A stretch of DNA of 55,681 nt from an uncultured Bacteroidales bacterium (GCA_946413585.1 CAMKLG010000015.1:1-55681); one strand, 5' to 3'; counted from the stretch's first letter, positions 8,712-17,298 are shown. Program-made: numbers and translations. Notes: generated by a model not told the origin, from the sequence alone.

Positions 8712-9617
8712 ATGAAGTACATCTATATCATCAACGGTCGGGCGGACAAGCTGCCACAATACAAGGAGCTGTACGAGCAGTTGAAGCAGCACGCGCATCC
8801 CTACGACATCTATACCACCTTAGGGGTGGGAGACGCCACGCGATACGTGCGCGTCTATTGCGACCTGCACCCGCAGGAAAAGGTATGTTTCGTTGCCTGC
8901 GGCGGCCTCGGCATCATCAATGAGGTGGCCTCCGGCTTGGTCGGGTTTCAGGAAAAGCAAATGGCCATCATCGCCATCGGTGGCAAGACAGGGGACTTTC
9001 TGGTCAACTATCCCGGCCGCGACTTCCGGAGCGTGGAAGCCATGCTGGCAGGACAGGCAAGCCCCATCGATATCATACAGGTAAACGACAGCTACTGCGT
9101 CAACGTAGGAAACTTCGGTTTCAACTCGAAGGTGGCGTCGCGGGCAAACGAACTGATGGCGCAGGGATGTCCGGTCCACAAGGCTTTCACTCGCGGTGTG
9201 GTGAACGCACTGCTGACGGCTCGTTATAACCGCATCAAGGTGACAGTGGACGGCGAGCGCATCACCCGGGGCTTTATGGTGCTCTGCACCATCGCCAACG
9301 GTCAGCGCGTGGGCGGCGAGTTCAACTGTGCCCCCAATGCAAAGGTCGATGACGGCCTCATTGAGGTGTGCCTCTTCCACAGCATGAGCCTGTTGCGACT
9401 CCTGATGCTGATCCCTCTCTACCGCAAGGGCGAGCACATCGGCAGCAAACCGGGCAAGAACAGAGTCATCTACCGACAGGCCCGTGAGGTGAAGGTCAGC
9501 AGCAAGGATCTCATTGATGTTTATCTCGACGGCGAGCTTCTCATCGGTTCCCATTTCGAAGTCAAGATTCTGCCGGGAGCACTTCCGCTAAGGTTACCAC
9601 CGGTTAACGGTCAATAG
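8712..9617 (+). CDS. Diacylglycerol/lipid kinase family protein with altered nucleotide motif
   Basis: The 301-residue protein resembles the YegS/DgkB lipid kinase family: conserved NVGNFGFNSKVAS, CAPNAKVDDGLIEV and DVYLDGELL segments match the C-terminal lobe. However, the nucleotide-binding GGDGTLNE motif reads GGLGIINE, losing the aspartate, and the usual GTGNDFA reads GGKTGDFL. The enzyme may therefore be inactive, use another substrate, or serve a regulatory role. It lies 129 bp after the antagonist gene and 29 bp before the alarmone synthetase, on the same strand, so it belongs to the same gene block. Function is not assigned. Confidence 0.7.
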   Translation: MKYIYIINGRADKLPQYKELYEQLKQHAHPYDIYTTLGVGDATRYVRVYCDLHPQEKVCFVACGGLGIINEVASGLVGFQEKQMAIIAIGGKTGDFLVNYPGRDFRSVEAMLAGQASPIDIIQVNDSYCVNVGNFGFNSKVASRANELMAQGCPVHKAFTRGVVNALLTARYNRIKVTVDGERITRGFMVLCTIANGQRVGGEFNCAPNAKVDDGLIEVCLFHSMSLLRLLMLIPLYRKGEHIGSKPGKNRVIYRQAREVKVSSKDLIDVYLDGELLIGSHFEVKILPGALPLRLPPVNGQ

Positions 9618-9646
9618 TCAAGGTTCAATGTTAAAAGGTAAAGAAG

Positions 9647-10726
9647 ATGAAACTGGATATGCATTGTGAGATGATTCTCGACGACTATCGCGAGAAGCTC
9701 CCTCTTTTCGAAAAGATCCGTTCTGTCGCATTGGAGAGGATAGAGCAATGCCTCAACGAGAACAAGATAGTTGTGGCGAGCATCAACTCCCGCATCAAGA
9801 CCGAAGAGAGCCTTACCGGCAAGCTGGAGCTGAAGGGTTACAAATACCGCACATTGGATGATATCACCGACATCGTCGGCATCCGCGTTGTCACCTTCTT
9901 CAGCGACGAGGTAGACGTTATCTCCGCACTCGCCGAGCAGCTGTTCGAAATCGACTGGGAAAACACCGTTGATAAGCGCAAGATGATGGAAATAGACCGT
10001 TTCGGATATATGTCGCTACACTACATCTGCCGGTTGCCCCAAAAGCTCTGCAACGACCTTGCGATGCCAGAGCTCAACGAAGTGCGTTTCGAGCTCCAGA
10101 TGCGCAGTGTCCTGCAGCATGTGTGGGCCAACATGTACCACGACATGGGCTACAAGACCGATGTCGAGATTCCCCGCGAATACCAACGCAACATGAGTCG
10201 CCTGGCGGGGATGCTGGAGCTGGCCGACGAACAGTTCAGCAGCATCCGCAAGGATATCACCGAATACCGACGCAAAGTGCAATCGCTCGTGGCCAACGGC
10301 AACTTCGACGAGGTGCCCTTCAACGGCGACACCTTCCGCTCTTTCATCGTCCTCAACCCCTTCGAGCGACTCGTTGACAAGATGGCCGCCATCAACCAGG
10401 CCGAGGTTTACGAGGACAGTCTGATGCCCTACTACAACGTGCTTCGACTGTTAAACATGCAGACTATCGGCGATGTCGTTCGAATGAGGGATGACTACAG
10501 CGAAAGCGCCTATCAGCTGGCGCTTATGCAACTGGCCGGCACCGGGCTCGACATTCTGGCCAGTTCCGTGGCGTTGCAGAACCTTTGCATCGTCTATATC
10601 CTGAAGAAAGGCTACGGAGAGGCCGGCTTAGTGCAGATGTTTGCTGTGCTGTACGGCCAAAACGACTACAACATCCAACGCGCAAAACGCAATTTCGACC
10701 AAGCTAAACGTATCAACATAATATAG
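9647..10726 (+). CDS. Small alarmone synthetase (RelA/SpoT synthetase domain)
   Basis: The 359-residue protein carries a stand-alone (p)ppGpp synthetase domain in residues about 20-175 and a helical C-terminal half without TGS or ACT domains. Synthetase residues are present: SRIKTEES (Arg49, Lys51), DIVGIR (Asp75), GYMSLHY (Tyr121, His125) and ELQMRSVLQHVWA (Glu149, Gln151). Such enzymes transfer pyrophosphate from ATP to GTP/GDP, or in toxic members to ATP or tRNA. The hydrolase gene begins 5 bp after its stop, so they are translated as a pair. The C-terminal region (about 190-359) is not recognised and may be regulatory. Confidence 0.88.
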   Translation: MKLDMHCEMILDDYREKLPLFEKIRSVALERIEQCLNENKIVVASINSRIKTEESLTGKLELKGYKYRTLDDITDIVGIRVVTFFSDEVDVISALAEQLFEIDWENTVDKRKMMEIDRFGYMSLHYICRLPQKLCNDLAMPELNEVRFELQMRSVLQHVWANMYHDMGYKTDVEIPREYQRNMSRLAGMLELADEQFSSIRKDITEYRRKVQSLVANGNFDEVPFNGDTFRSFIVLNPFERLVDKMAAINQAEVYEDSLMPYYNVLRLLNMQTIGDVVRMRDDYSESAYQLALMQLAGTGLDILASSVALQNLCIVYILKKGYGEAGLVQMFAVLYGQNDYNIQRAKRNFDQAKRINII

Positions 10727-10731
10727 CCATT

Positions 10732-11313
10732 ATGGATAATTTTTTTGACACCGAGTTATTTGACCGAGCCGCGAAGTTTGCGATCAACGCTCATCACGGT
10801 ACGGAGCGTCGCGGAAAGAATTTTCCATACATCCTCCACCCTATGGAAGCGGCCAATATTGTGGCCACTATCACCACAGATCCCGAAATGCTGGCTGCCG
10901 CCATCCTTCACGACACCGTGGAGGACACGGAGGTGACCTTTGAACAAATTTGTGATGAATTCGGAGAACGAGTGGCCAATCTCGTACAACATGAGACATG
11001 CCCGCTTCCCAAAAAAGCGCCTTGGCACGACCGCAAACAGGCGCAAATCGACCTCCTCGCCGACTCCCCCTACGACAGCAAGGTGGTGGCCATGGGTGAC
11101 AAACTTTCCAACCTCCGCGCCATCGCCATGGACTACTGTATGATTGGCGACAAACTCTGGTCGCGCTTCAAAGCCCCGAATGGTAAATCGGATATTGCCT
11201 GGTATTACCGCCTTTTGGCAGACGCTCTGTCCGATTTGTCCGACACTTTCCCATATCAGGAGTTCGTCATGTTGCTGGACAAGACCTTCGGTTCTGACGA
11301 TAAATCATTATAA
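10732..11313 (+). CDS. Small alarmone hydrolase (MESH1-like HD domain)
   Basis: A 193-residue stand-alone HD-type (p)ppGpp hydrolase. Visible metal and catalytic residues are FPYILHP (His36), ILHDTVEDT (His60-Asp61, Glu64-Asp65) and MGDKLSNLR (Asp123), with the final WYYRLLADAL helix typical of small hydrolases. It would remove the 3' pyrophosphate from the alarmone made by the adjacent synthetase. The pair gives make-and-break control independent of the long Rel enzyme at 22021-24273. An alternative reading is a toxic synthetase with a hydrolase antitoxin, as known for FaRel-type systems. The next gene starts 17 bp downstream. Confidence 0.9.
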   Translation: MDNFFDTELFDRAAKFAINAHHGTERRGKNFPYILHPMEAANIVATITTDPEMLAAAILHDTVEDTEVTFEQICDEFGERVANLVQHETCPLPKKAPWHDRKQAQIDLLADSPYDSKVVAMGDKLSNLRAIAMDYCMIGDKLWSRFKAPNGKSDIAWYYRLLADALSDLSDTFPYQEFVMLLDKTFGSDDKSL

Positions 11314-11330
11314 TCCAAGGCTTTCGGAAT

Positions 11331-12815
11331 ATGAAACGGTTGCTGTTCTTTATATTCATAGCGCTTTGCCTATTCGCTTGCAACAACAGAGAGAAGTCCC
11401 AGTCAAAAGCAAACCAGGAAATCCTTTCGGAAAAGGATCTTCAAGGTAAAGTGGTGGTCACACTGACAGGCAGCAGTTTTGAAATCGACATGGCCGGACG
11501 CAGCGATTTCAAGATCGTGCGACAACCGACCATGTCCGATTGCATCGCATCGCTCCGACAAGGGCGCGTCGATGCCATCGTGTATGATGAAGTGTGTTTC
11601 TCCGACGAAATGCTTCGTGAAAACGGCATGAAGAAAGCGTTCCGGACAGAGAAAAGCTACCCATGCGCATTCGCCTGCACTAAATCGAACCTGGATTTGG
11701 TCAACAAATTCAATGAATTTCTGGCAAAGCTCAAATCATCAGGTGAATTGAATGAGATCACCCTAAGGTGGCAGAACTGCATTGACTATACACACCCCGA
11801 CATGCCCGAAGTCAACGACACCCTCACAGGAAAGCCTCTGGTTGTGGGCACCGCGTACACAACGGCACCCATAGCCTATATGATTTTAGACAAGTGGTAT
11901 GGATTGGAAATTGAAATACTGAATCGTTTCGGTGAATATATAGGCCGTCCCGTGAGATACCAACTGTACGATTTTGCCGCAGAGATACCAGCCTTGCAAT
12001 CAGGGCAAATCGACATAGCAGGAGGAGTTTTGTTCGTCACGGAAGAACGGAAAAAAGTGTTAGCCCTCACGGATGTCTATTACAACTGTTACGGGGCTTT
12101 TTTCGTCATGGACAAAGATGCTCAAACCAAGACGGGCGATCCCAAGTTGTCCGATATCAGAGGATCCGTCAGGAACAATTTGGTGGCAGAGAATCGCTGG
12201 GTGTTTTTGGCACGCGGCCTCAAAGTCACCTTGGAAATCACGCTGTTCTCCATGTTCTTCGGCAGCATATTTGGCCTTGGGCTGCTGAAGATGCGTCGTA
12301 GCCAACGTCCGTGGGTCAGAAAGATCGCCAATGCCTATTCTACCATACTGCGCGGCATCCCCATGGTCGTGCTGCTCATGATTCTGTTTTACATTGTGCT
12401 GATCGGTTTCAGCGGACTTGTGGTGGCTGTGGTGGCATTTTCGATGACCTTTGCCTCTTCGTTTGCCTCCACGATAGACAACGCGCTGAATGCGATTGGC
12501 GACCAGCAACAAGAGGCGGGAGAAGCCATGGGATTCACCCGCGCCCAGATTTTCCGCTATATCACCGGTCCGCAAGCCCTCAAGCGCGCCCTGCCCCAGT
12601 TCAAGAGCGAAGCCGTTTCGCTCATCAAAAACACCTCTGTGGTGGGTTATGTGGCCATCCAGGACCTCACGCGTGCCTGCGATATGATACGCGCACGCAC
12701 TTTCGAGGCTTTCTTCCCTCTCCTATTCATCACCCTCATCTATTTTCTGCTCGCCTGGCTTATAGGCATATTCTTGGATTTCATCTTTAAAATCGCCATA
12801 AAACATTTGTTATGA
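11331..12815 (+). CDS. Permuted solute-binding protein fused to PAAT permease
   Basis: The 494-residue protein begins with a lipoprotein signal (lipobox LFAC), then the C-terminal half of an amino-acid binding protein (LQGKVVVTLTGSSFE ... FLAKLKSSGELNEITLRWQ), then the N-terminal half (PLVVGTAYTTAP ... EIPALQSGQIDIAGGVLFVTEE ... VYYNCYG), and finally a PAAT permease from about residue 285, with the ATPase-contact loop QEAGEAMGFTRAQIFRYI. The binding protein is permuted in the same way as in 3058-5841, but here it precedes the permease and the ATPase is a separate gene. The binding motif TYPPFEF of the family is altered to YTTAPIAYM, so ligand binding may differ. The stop overlaps the ATPase start by ATGA. 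Confidence 0.88.
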   Translation: MKRLLFFIFIALCLFACNNREKSQSKANQEILSEKDLQGKVVVTLTGSSFEIDMAGRSDFKIVRQPTMSDCIASLRQGRVDAIVYDEVCFSDEMLRENGMKKAFRTEKSYPCAFACTKSNLDLVNKFNEFLAKLKSSGELNEITLRWQNCIDYTHPDMPEVNDTLTGKPLVVGTAYTTAPIAYMILDKWYGLEIEILNRFGEYIGRPVRYQLYDFAAEIPALQSGQIDIAGGVLFVTEERKKVLALTDVYYNCYGAFFVMDKDAQTKTGDPKLSDIRGSVRNNLVAENRWVFLARGLKVTLEITLFSMFFGSIFGLGLLKMRRSQRPWVRKIANAYSTILRGIPMVVLLMILFYIVLIGFSGLVVAVVAFSMTFASSFASTIDNALNAIGDQQQEAGEAMGFTRAQIFRYITGPQALKRALPQFKSEAVSLIKNTSVVGYVAIQDLTRACDMIRARTFEAFFPLLFITLIYFLLAWLIGIFLDFIFKIAIKHLL

Positions 12816-13897
12816 TCAGCATCAGACACCTTTTCAAAACATTCATCACCCCAGATGGCAACCTTCTTGAAGCGCTGAAAGATGTCAACTGCGAGATCCA
12901 CAAGGGCGAAGTGATAGGCATCATTGGCTCTTCAGGGTGCGGAAAAAGCACCTTGTTGCGCACTATCAACATGATGACCCTGCCCACCTCCGGCGAAATC
13001 CTGTTTGAGGGGAAAAACATCGCCGCCCAAGGTTATCCCATCAACAAACTGCGCCAACGGATGGGGATGGTGTTCCAAACTTTCAACTTGTTCGAGCATT
13101 TAAACGTATTAGGGAATATCACCCTTGCCCCGATGAAACTGAAAGGGATCAAACAGGAAGAGGCAGAAAAGGAAGCCATGCAGATTCTGCACAAAGTGGG
13201 AATGGACGATAAATGCACCGCCATGCCCGCCGAACTCTCCGGCGGACAGAAACAGCGCATTGCCATCGCCCGCTGTCTGGCCATGCATCCCGACATCATG
13301 CTCTTCGACGAGCCTTTGTCCGCCCTCGACCCCTCCATGGTGGGCGAGGTGCAGACCGTCATCCGGCAACTGGCACGTGAGGGGATGACCATGCTCATCG
13401 CCACTCACAAGCTCAAGTTCGCCCACGATGTCTGTTCTCGCATCATCTTCATGAACAAAGGGCAGATTCACGAGGAGGGCACTCCGAAAGAGATATTCGA
13501 AAACCCCACCCGCAGTGCCACCAAAGCCTTTGTACAGCAAATTTACAAGCTTTGGTTCACCATCGAAGGCCAGGATTTCGACATCGTGGAGATGCACTCG
13601 CAGATGCTGCAATTCTGCAACAAATACAACATCGTGCACATCATCGAGACGGCACAGCAAATCATCAACCTGATGGTGCTCATTGTGCTTGCCGACTACC
13701 GCCCCCTCACCGTTCGCCTCTCCTTCATTGAGCAATTTGAGAGAGTGTCGTTGGATTTCATGATCAAGGATCTCACCACATCCCCACTCGATAACAATGA
13801 GTTCACCCAAAGCGTTTTAGACGACATCCGCTCCCTCTCCAAGGAGATCATCGAAGAACCCACAAAAAAGGGATTCCGGGTGAAGGTGATGCTATAA
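12812..13897 (+). CDS. Amino-acid ABC transporter ATPase with C-terminal extension
   Basis: A 361-residue ATPase of the GlnQ/HisP type: Walker A GSSGCGKST near residue 36, Q-loop VFQTFNLF, signature [12 protein letters not shown], Walker B IMLFDEPLSALDP, H-loop IATHK. It is about 115 residues longer than usual; the extension (from about 245) matches the extension of the fused ATPase at 3058-5841, including shared DFDI, FCNKYNI, DYRPLTVR, LDFM and GFRVKVML blocks. The start overlaps the stop of the permease gene (ATGA), so translation is coupled. The gene ends 8 bp from the convergent acyltransferase. Confidence 0.92.
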   Translation: MISIRHLFKTFITPDGNLLEALKDVNCEIHKGEVIGIIGSSGCGKSTLLRTINMMTLPTSGEILFEGKNIAAQGYPINKLRQRMGMVFQTFNLFEHLNVLGNITLAPMKLKGIKQEEAEKEAMQILHKVGMDDKCTAMPAELSGGQKQRIAIARCLAMHPDIMLFDEPLSALDPSMVGEVQTVIRQLAREGMTMLIATHKLKFAHDVCSRIIFMNKGQIHEEGTPKEIFENPTRSATKAFVQQIYKLWFTIEGQDFDIVEMHSQMLQFCNKYNIVHIIETAQQIINLMVLIVLADYRPLTVRLSFIEQFERVSLDFMIKDLTTSPLDNNEFTQSVLDDIRSLSKEIIEEPTKKGFRVKVML

Positions 13898-13905
13898 GGC
13901 AACCC

Positions 13906-14772
13906 CTAATCAAATTTCAGCTTCCACCGCCTGTGACTCCAGATCCAATACTCCGGCTTGCGGCGGATGGTCTGTTCCAGTAATTCTGTGTATTTCTGTG
14001 TGATAGCGTATGGCTCTTCTTCTTGCGGATGCTCCGTAATCAAATGAATGTCAATACGATATTTCCCCATGCGCTCTTTGATCACTTCGTAATAGAGCAC
14101 CGGGATGTTGTACTTGCGGGCAAAATACTCCGCACCGTATAGCACCCCCGTCGTTTGATGGAGGAATTGGGTGACATAACATTTTTTCTTGTTGCTGGGC
14201 GATTGGTCGCTGAGCATCATGTAGGAAGCCGGAATATGGTTTGTCTCATGGTATTCGAAAACTTCGCGGGCGGTGTCGGCAAAGCAAACTTGTGTGCCGT
14301 TGCGAGTACGCGCACGGTTCACCCACTTCTCAAACACTTTGTCGCTGTTGGCCTTCCCCACCCCGATGCCGTGCTGCGGGAACATCTCGTCCAACGCCAC
14401 TATCATCCATTCCCAGTTGTTGTAGTGACTCGACATCAAAATCACACTCCTGCCCTCTTTGTAAAACTTTTCCGGCAGCGATTTGTCGTCACAATGGTAA
14501 CGATAACGCAACGCGCACCGTGGAATCAGCAGCATCTTGATCATCTCCACGGCAATCTGCGCCAAGTGCCAATAGTAGCGGTTCCGAATCCTTCTCCGCT
14601 CTTGAACCGTTAGTTCAGGAAACGACCGCAACAGATTGTCATCCACCACTTTCCGTCTGTATCTCACTACGTAATTCGTCACAAAATAGACCATCGGCAG
14701 AAAAAGATACAGCACGCACAGCGGCAACGCTGCAAGAGGATAACAGATGAAGAAGATGAAAAAGAAGGTCAT
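13906..14772 (-). CDS. LpxL/HtrB-family lysophospholipid acyltransferase
   Basis: The 288-residue protein has an N-terminal membrane anchor (about residues 2-32) and the lipid A late acyltransferase motif HYNNWE (His116, Glu121; HX4D/E). It ends with the family-typical WIWSHRRWK. Such enzymes add a secondary acyl chain to lipid A or a related lipid at the inner membrane. The neighbouring gene encodes a heptose-bisphosphate-type phosphatase, which fits envelope glycolipid synthesis. The spacer to that gene is filled with 7-bp repeats. Confidence 0.85.
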   Translation of the reverse strand: MTFFFIFFICYPLAALPLCVLYLFLPMVYFVTNYVVRYRRKVVDDNLLRSFPELTVQERRRIRNRYYWHLAQIAVEMIKMLLIPRCALRYRYHCDDKSLPEKFYKEGRSVILMSSHYNNWEWMIVALDEMFPQHGIGVGKANSDKVFEKWVNRARTRNGTQVCFADTAREVFEYHETNHIPASYMMLSDQSPSNKKKCYVTQFLHQTTGVLYGAEYFARKYNIPVLYYEVIKERMGKYRIDIHLITEHPQEEEPYAITQKYTELLEQTIRRKPEYWIWSHRRWKLKFD

Positions 14773-14776
14773 TTTT

Positions 14777-14880
14777 GGTTTTAGGTTTATTGTTTAAGGT
14801 TTTAGGTTTATTGTTTAAGATTTATCGGACAAAGGAACATACACCTTGTCATTAAACCATAAACGCTAAACCTTAAACTT
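14777..14880. repeat. Heptanucleotide arrays, inverted
   Basis: A 21-bp unit made of three 7-mers (GGTTTTA GGTTTAT TGTTTAA) is repeated twice at 14777-14818 and followed by one more 7-mer. At 14853-14880 four 7-mers of the type TAAACCT form the opposite arm. The right arm encodes the last residues and the stop codon of the phosphatase gene. Confidence 0.75.
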
Positions 14881-15405
14881 ATAATTTCTCGCGAAATCCA
14901 GCAAATTCCGGTAATGGCGCGGGGTGATTTCACGGATGAGTTCATATTCCCCAGGGTGTTTCGCCCCTACGTGAACGGGCGTAATTCCCGCGTTCACAGC
15001 GAATCGCATATCCGAAAGGCTATCGCCCACCATGATGGAGTCGGAGAAGTCGATGTCGGGGAAGTCGGCTTTGGCTTGCATCGCCATTCCGATTTCAGGT
15101 TTGCGACAGCGGCAGTGCTTTTCGGCGCGGTGCGGACAACAATAGACCGCATCCAGCGGAGTCATATTCTCCTCAAAGGTAACGCGCATCCGACGGTGAA
15201 TCTCGTCTATGTCTTCCATTTTGCAAATACGCTTCTCCACGCACTGCTGGTTAGTCACCACGATGATGTGCTTGAACTTCGGACGAAGCCACTGCATGGC
15301 GGTCAACACACCGTTGATAAGGACGAACTCCTCCGGCTTACGCACATATCCGCCCACAATCTGCACGTTGATTACGCCGTCTCTGTCTAGGAATAGGGTG
15401 TTCAT
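14866..15405 (-). CDS. gmhB: HAD-IIIA phosphatase, D,D-heptose 1,7-bisphosphate phosphatase type
   Basis: A 179-residue HAD enzyme with motif I FLDRDGVIN, motif II VVTNQQ, a zinc-binding CPHRAEKHCRCRKP cluster typical of GmhB and histidinol-phosphatase-like members, and motif IV IMVGDSLSDM. GmhB removes the 1-phosphate in ADP-heptose synthesis for lipopolysaccharide. The last codons and stop derive from a heptanucleotide array, so the C-terminus (NYKFKV) may be a recent extension. Related sugar phosphatases share the motifs, so the exact substrate is inferred. Confidence 0.75.
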   Translation of the reverse strand: MNTLFLDRDGVINVQIVGGYVRKPEEFVLINGVLTAMQWLRPKFKHIIVVTNQQCVEKRICKMEDIDEIHRRMRVTFEENMTPLDAVYCCPHRAEKHCRCRKPEIGMAMQAKADFPDIDFSDSIMVGDSLSDMRFAVNAGITPVHVGAKHPGEYELIREITPRHYRNLLDFARNYKFKV

Positions 15406-15413
15406 TGTTGAAT

Positions 15414-15480
15414 GGTTATCGGTTATTGGTTATTGGTTATTGAAGCAGTTGATAGTTGATGGTTGATGGTTAGTAGTTAA
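15414..15480. repeat. Heptanucleotide array
   Basis: Nine 7-bp units: four of GGTTATT type followed by units of GTTGATG/TTAGTAG type. It fills the spacer between the antiporter stop and the phosphatase start codon. Confidence 0.75.
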
Positions 15481-15506
15481 AACGGCTACGTTTATTTTAG
15501 GTCCAA

Positions 15507-17243
15507 TCATGAATTGGAGTCTTCTCCGTTCAAGTTCGTCTTAAATTGCCGTTCTAAGTAGGAGAAGCGGTTCAAGTTGCGACGGGAGAGCACGAACATC
15601 AAGATTACGGCCACGGCAATCATCACAATCACCCATTTGGTGTATTTGAAGAACTTCACAAGGATGGAGAAGACGAAGTAGAAAACTATCGTGAAACGCA
15701 CCAAGGTCCAAACGATGATCACGATTATATTGGCGCGATTCTCACGGACGAGATTGCGATACAACTCCAACGTTTTGGGACTGTTACGCACAATGCCGAC
15801 CAAGAACGGCGAGATGATGAGGAAGGAGAGGATCGCACAGAGCATGTTGAACAGCCCTGGTGGTAAAACATCCGTCACGTAGGGCAGTTTCTTGATGAAG
15901 GGGAACAGAAAATCGAATAGTAAGTACAAAATGGCGAACGAAAGCACGGAAAAGATGAGTACAGAGGTGAAATTGCTCTTGAAAATACTCCGCCAGCTCT
16001 TTTTGCCGCTGCTGGTTGACCCCAGCAAGGCGTATTCATCAAGCCTTTGCTTGGTTCTGGGCGACATTCTACTCTCCAATTTGGCATAGACCGGGGTGGC
16101 CAATTTAATCCAGTAAGGTGTTGTAAACGTGGTAATTACAGAAGATGCAATGATGACAGGATAGATATAAGAAGGCATTACGTGCTGCGATACCGCCACG
16201 GAGGCGATGATGAACGCGAACTCACCGATTTGCGAAAGAGTAAAACCCGTCTTGATAGAATCTTCGAGGTTTGCGCCTGCTATCAATGCCGACAACGACG
16301 ACACAAGAGCTTTGATTATCAGCGTAATAAGCACCAACGACAGAACCAACTTCCAGTATTCGGCCAAAACCTTCGGCTCAATCATCATACCCACAGAAAC
16401 GAAGAATATCGCAGAAAAGAGATTCTTGATACCTTCTGTAAGATGCTCAATACGTTGGCTTTCAGCCGTTTCCGAAAGGATAGAGCCGATAACGAAGGCT
16501 CCCAATGCGGAGGAGAATCCCACGCTGTTGGCCACAATCACCATTCCAAAGCATAAACCGATGGAGATGATAAGCAGATTTTCGTCGTTGATATACTTCT
16601 TGAATTTACGTAAAAATGTGGGAATCAAATAGATACCAACCACAAACCAGAGAATCAAGAAGAAAATCAACTTCACAATGCTCATCAGTATCTCGCGTCC
16701 AGCGCCGGCGTTCTTACTGGCTGCCACGGTGGATATCAACACCATCATCACCACCGCTACAATGTCCTGAATGATAAGCACAACCATGGTCAAGTCGGCA
16801 AATGGCTCGCCTTTGATTTTCAAATCGTCGAAGGCCTTGATAATGATAGCGGTGGATGACATTGAAAGCATACCTCCAAGGAAAATGCTTTCAATCACCC
16901 CCCACCCCATAATAAATCCGAGCAGAGCACCCACACCAATCATGCCGATAATGCCGACAAAGGCTGTGATGAAGGCTTTGCTGCCCACCGAAAAGAGCTT
17001 TTTGAAGCTGAATTCCAATCCCAAACCGAACATCATAAAGATGATACCGATTTCAGACCATGCCTCCACATCGGCAATATCCTTGACCGTTGGGAAAAGA
17101 TTCAGGTTCGGTCCCACGAGGAAACCCACCACCAAATAGCCCAACACAAGAGGCTGTTTTAACAGTTTGAACAAAATAGTCACGACACCCGCTGAAGTCA
17201 ATATCAACGCCAGATCCGCAACAAGTCGTAAGTTTTCAGACAT
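15507..17243 (-). CDS. CPA2-family cation:proton antiporter (Kef-like)
   Basis: A 578-residue membrane protein with about 12-13 helices in the first 390 residues and motifs of monovalent cation:proton antiporter-2 proteins: QPLVLGYLVVGFLVGPN, FMMFGLGLEFS, SMSSTAIIIKAF, VVLIIQDIVAV and LSQIGEFAFIIA. It would exchange Na+ or K+ for H+ at the inner membrane. Instead of a cytosolic RCK/TrkA domain it has about 190 residues with four or five more predicted helices (for example LIFSVLSFAILYLLFDFLFP). The start ATG (17241-17243) is followed directly by the conserved region. Confidence 0.88.
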   Translation of the reverse strand: MSENLRLVADLALILTSAGVVTILFKLLKQPLVLGYLVVGFLVGPNLNLFPTVKDIADVEAWSEIGIIFMMFGLGLEFSFKKLFSVGSKAFITAFVGIIGMIGVGALLGFIMGWGVIESIFLGGMLSMSSTAIIIKAFDDLKIKGEPFADLTMVVLIIQDIVAVVMMVLISTVAASKNAGAGREILMSIVKLIFFLILWFVVGIYLIPTFLRKFKKYINDENLLIISIGLCFGMVIVANSVGFSSALGAFVIGSILSETAESQRIEHLTEGIKNLFSAIFFVSVGMMIEPKVLAEYWKLVLSLVLITLIIKALVSSLSALIAGANLEDSIKTGFTLSQIGEFAFIIASVAVSQHVMPSYIYPVIIASSVITTFTTPYWIKLATPVYAKLESRMSPRTKQRLDEYALLGSTSSGKKSWRSIFKSNFTSVLIFSVLSFAILYLLFDFLFPFIKKLPYVTDVLPPGLFNMLCAILSFLIISPFLVGIVRNSPKTLELYRNLVRENRANIIVIIVWTLVRFTIVFYFVFSILVKFFKYTKWVIVMIAVAVILMFVLSRRNLNRFSYLERQFKTNLNGEDSNS

Positions 17244-17298
17244 AAGGTTTAGTTTTTAGGGAACAGGGATTAGGGGAAAATGTTATCATTCTTCATTC

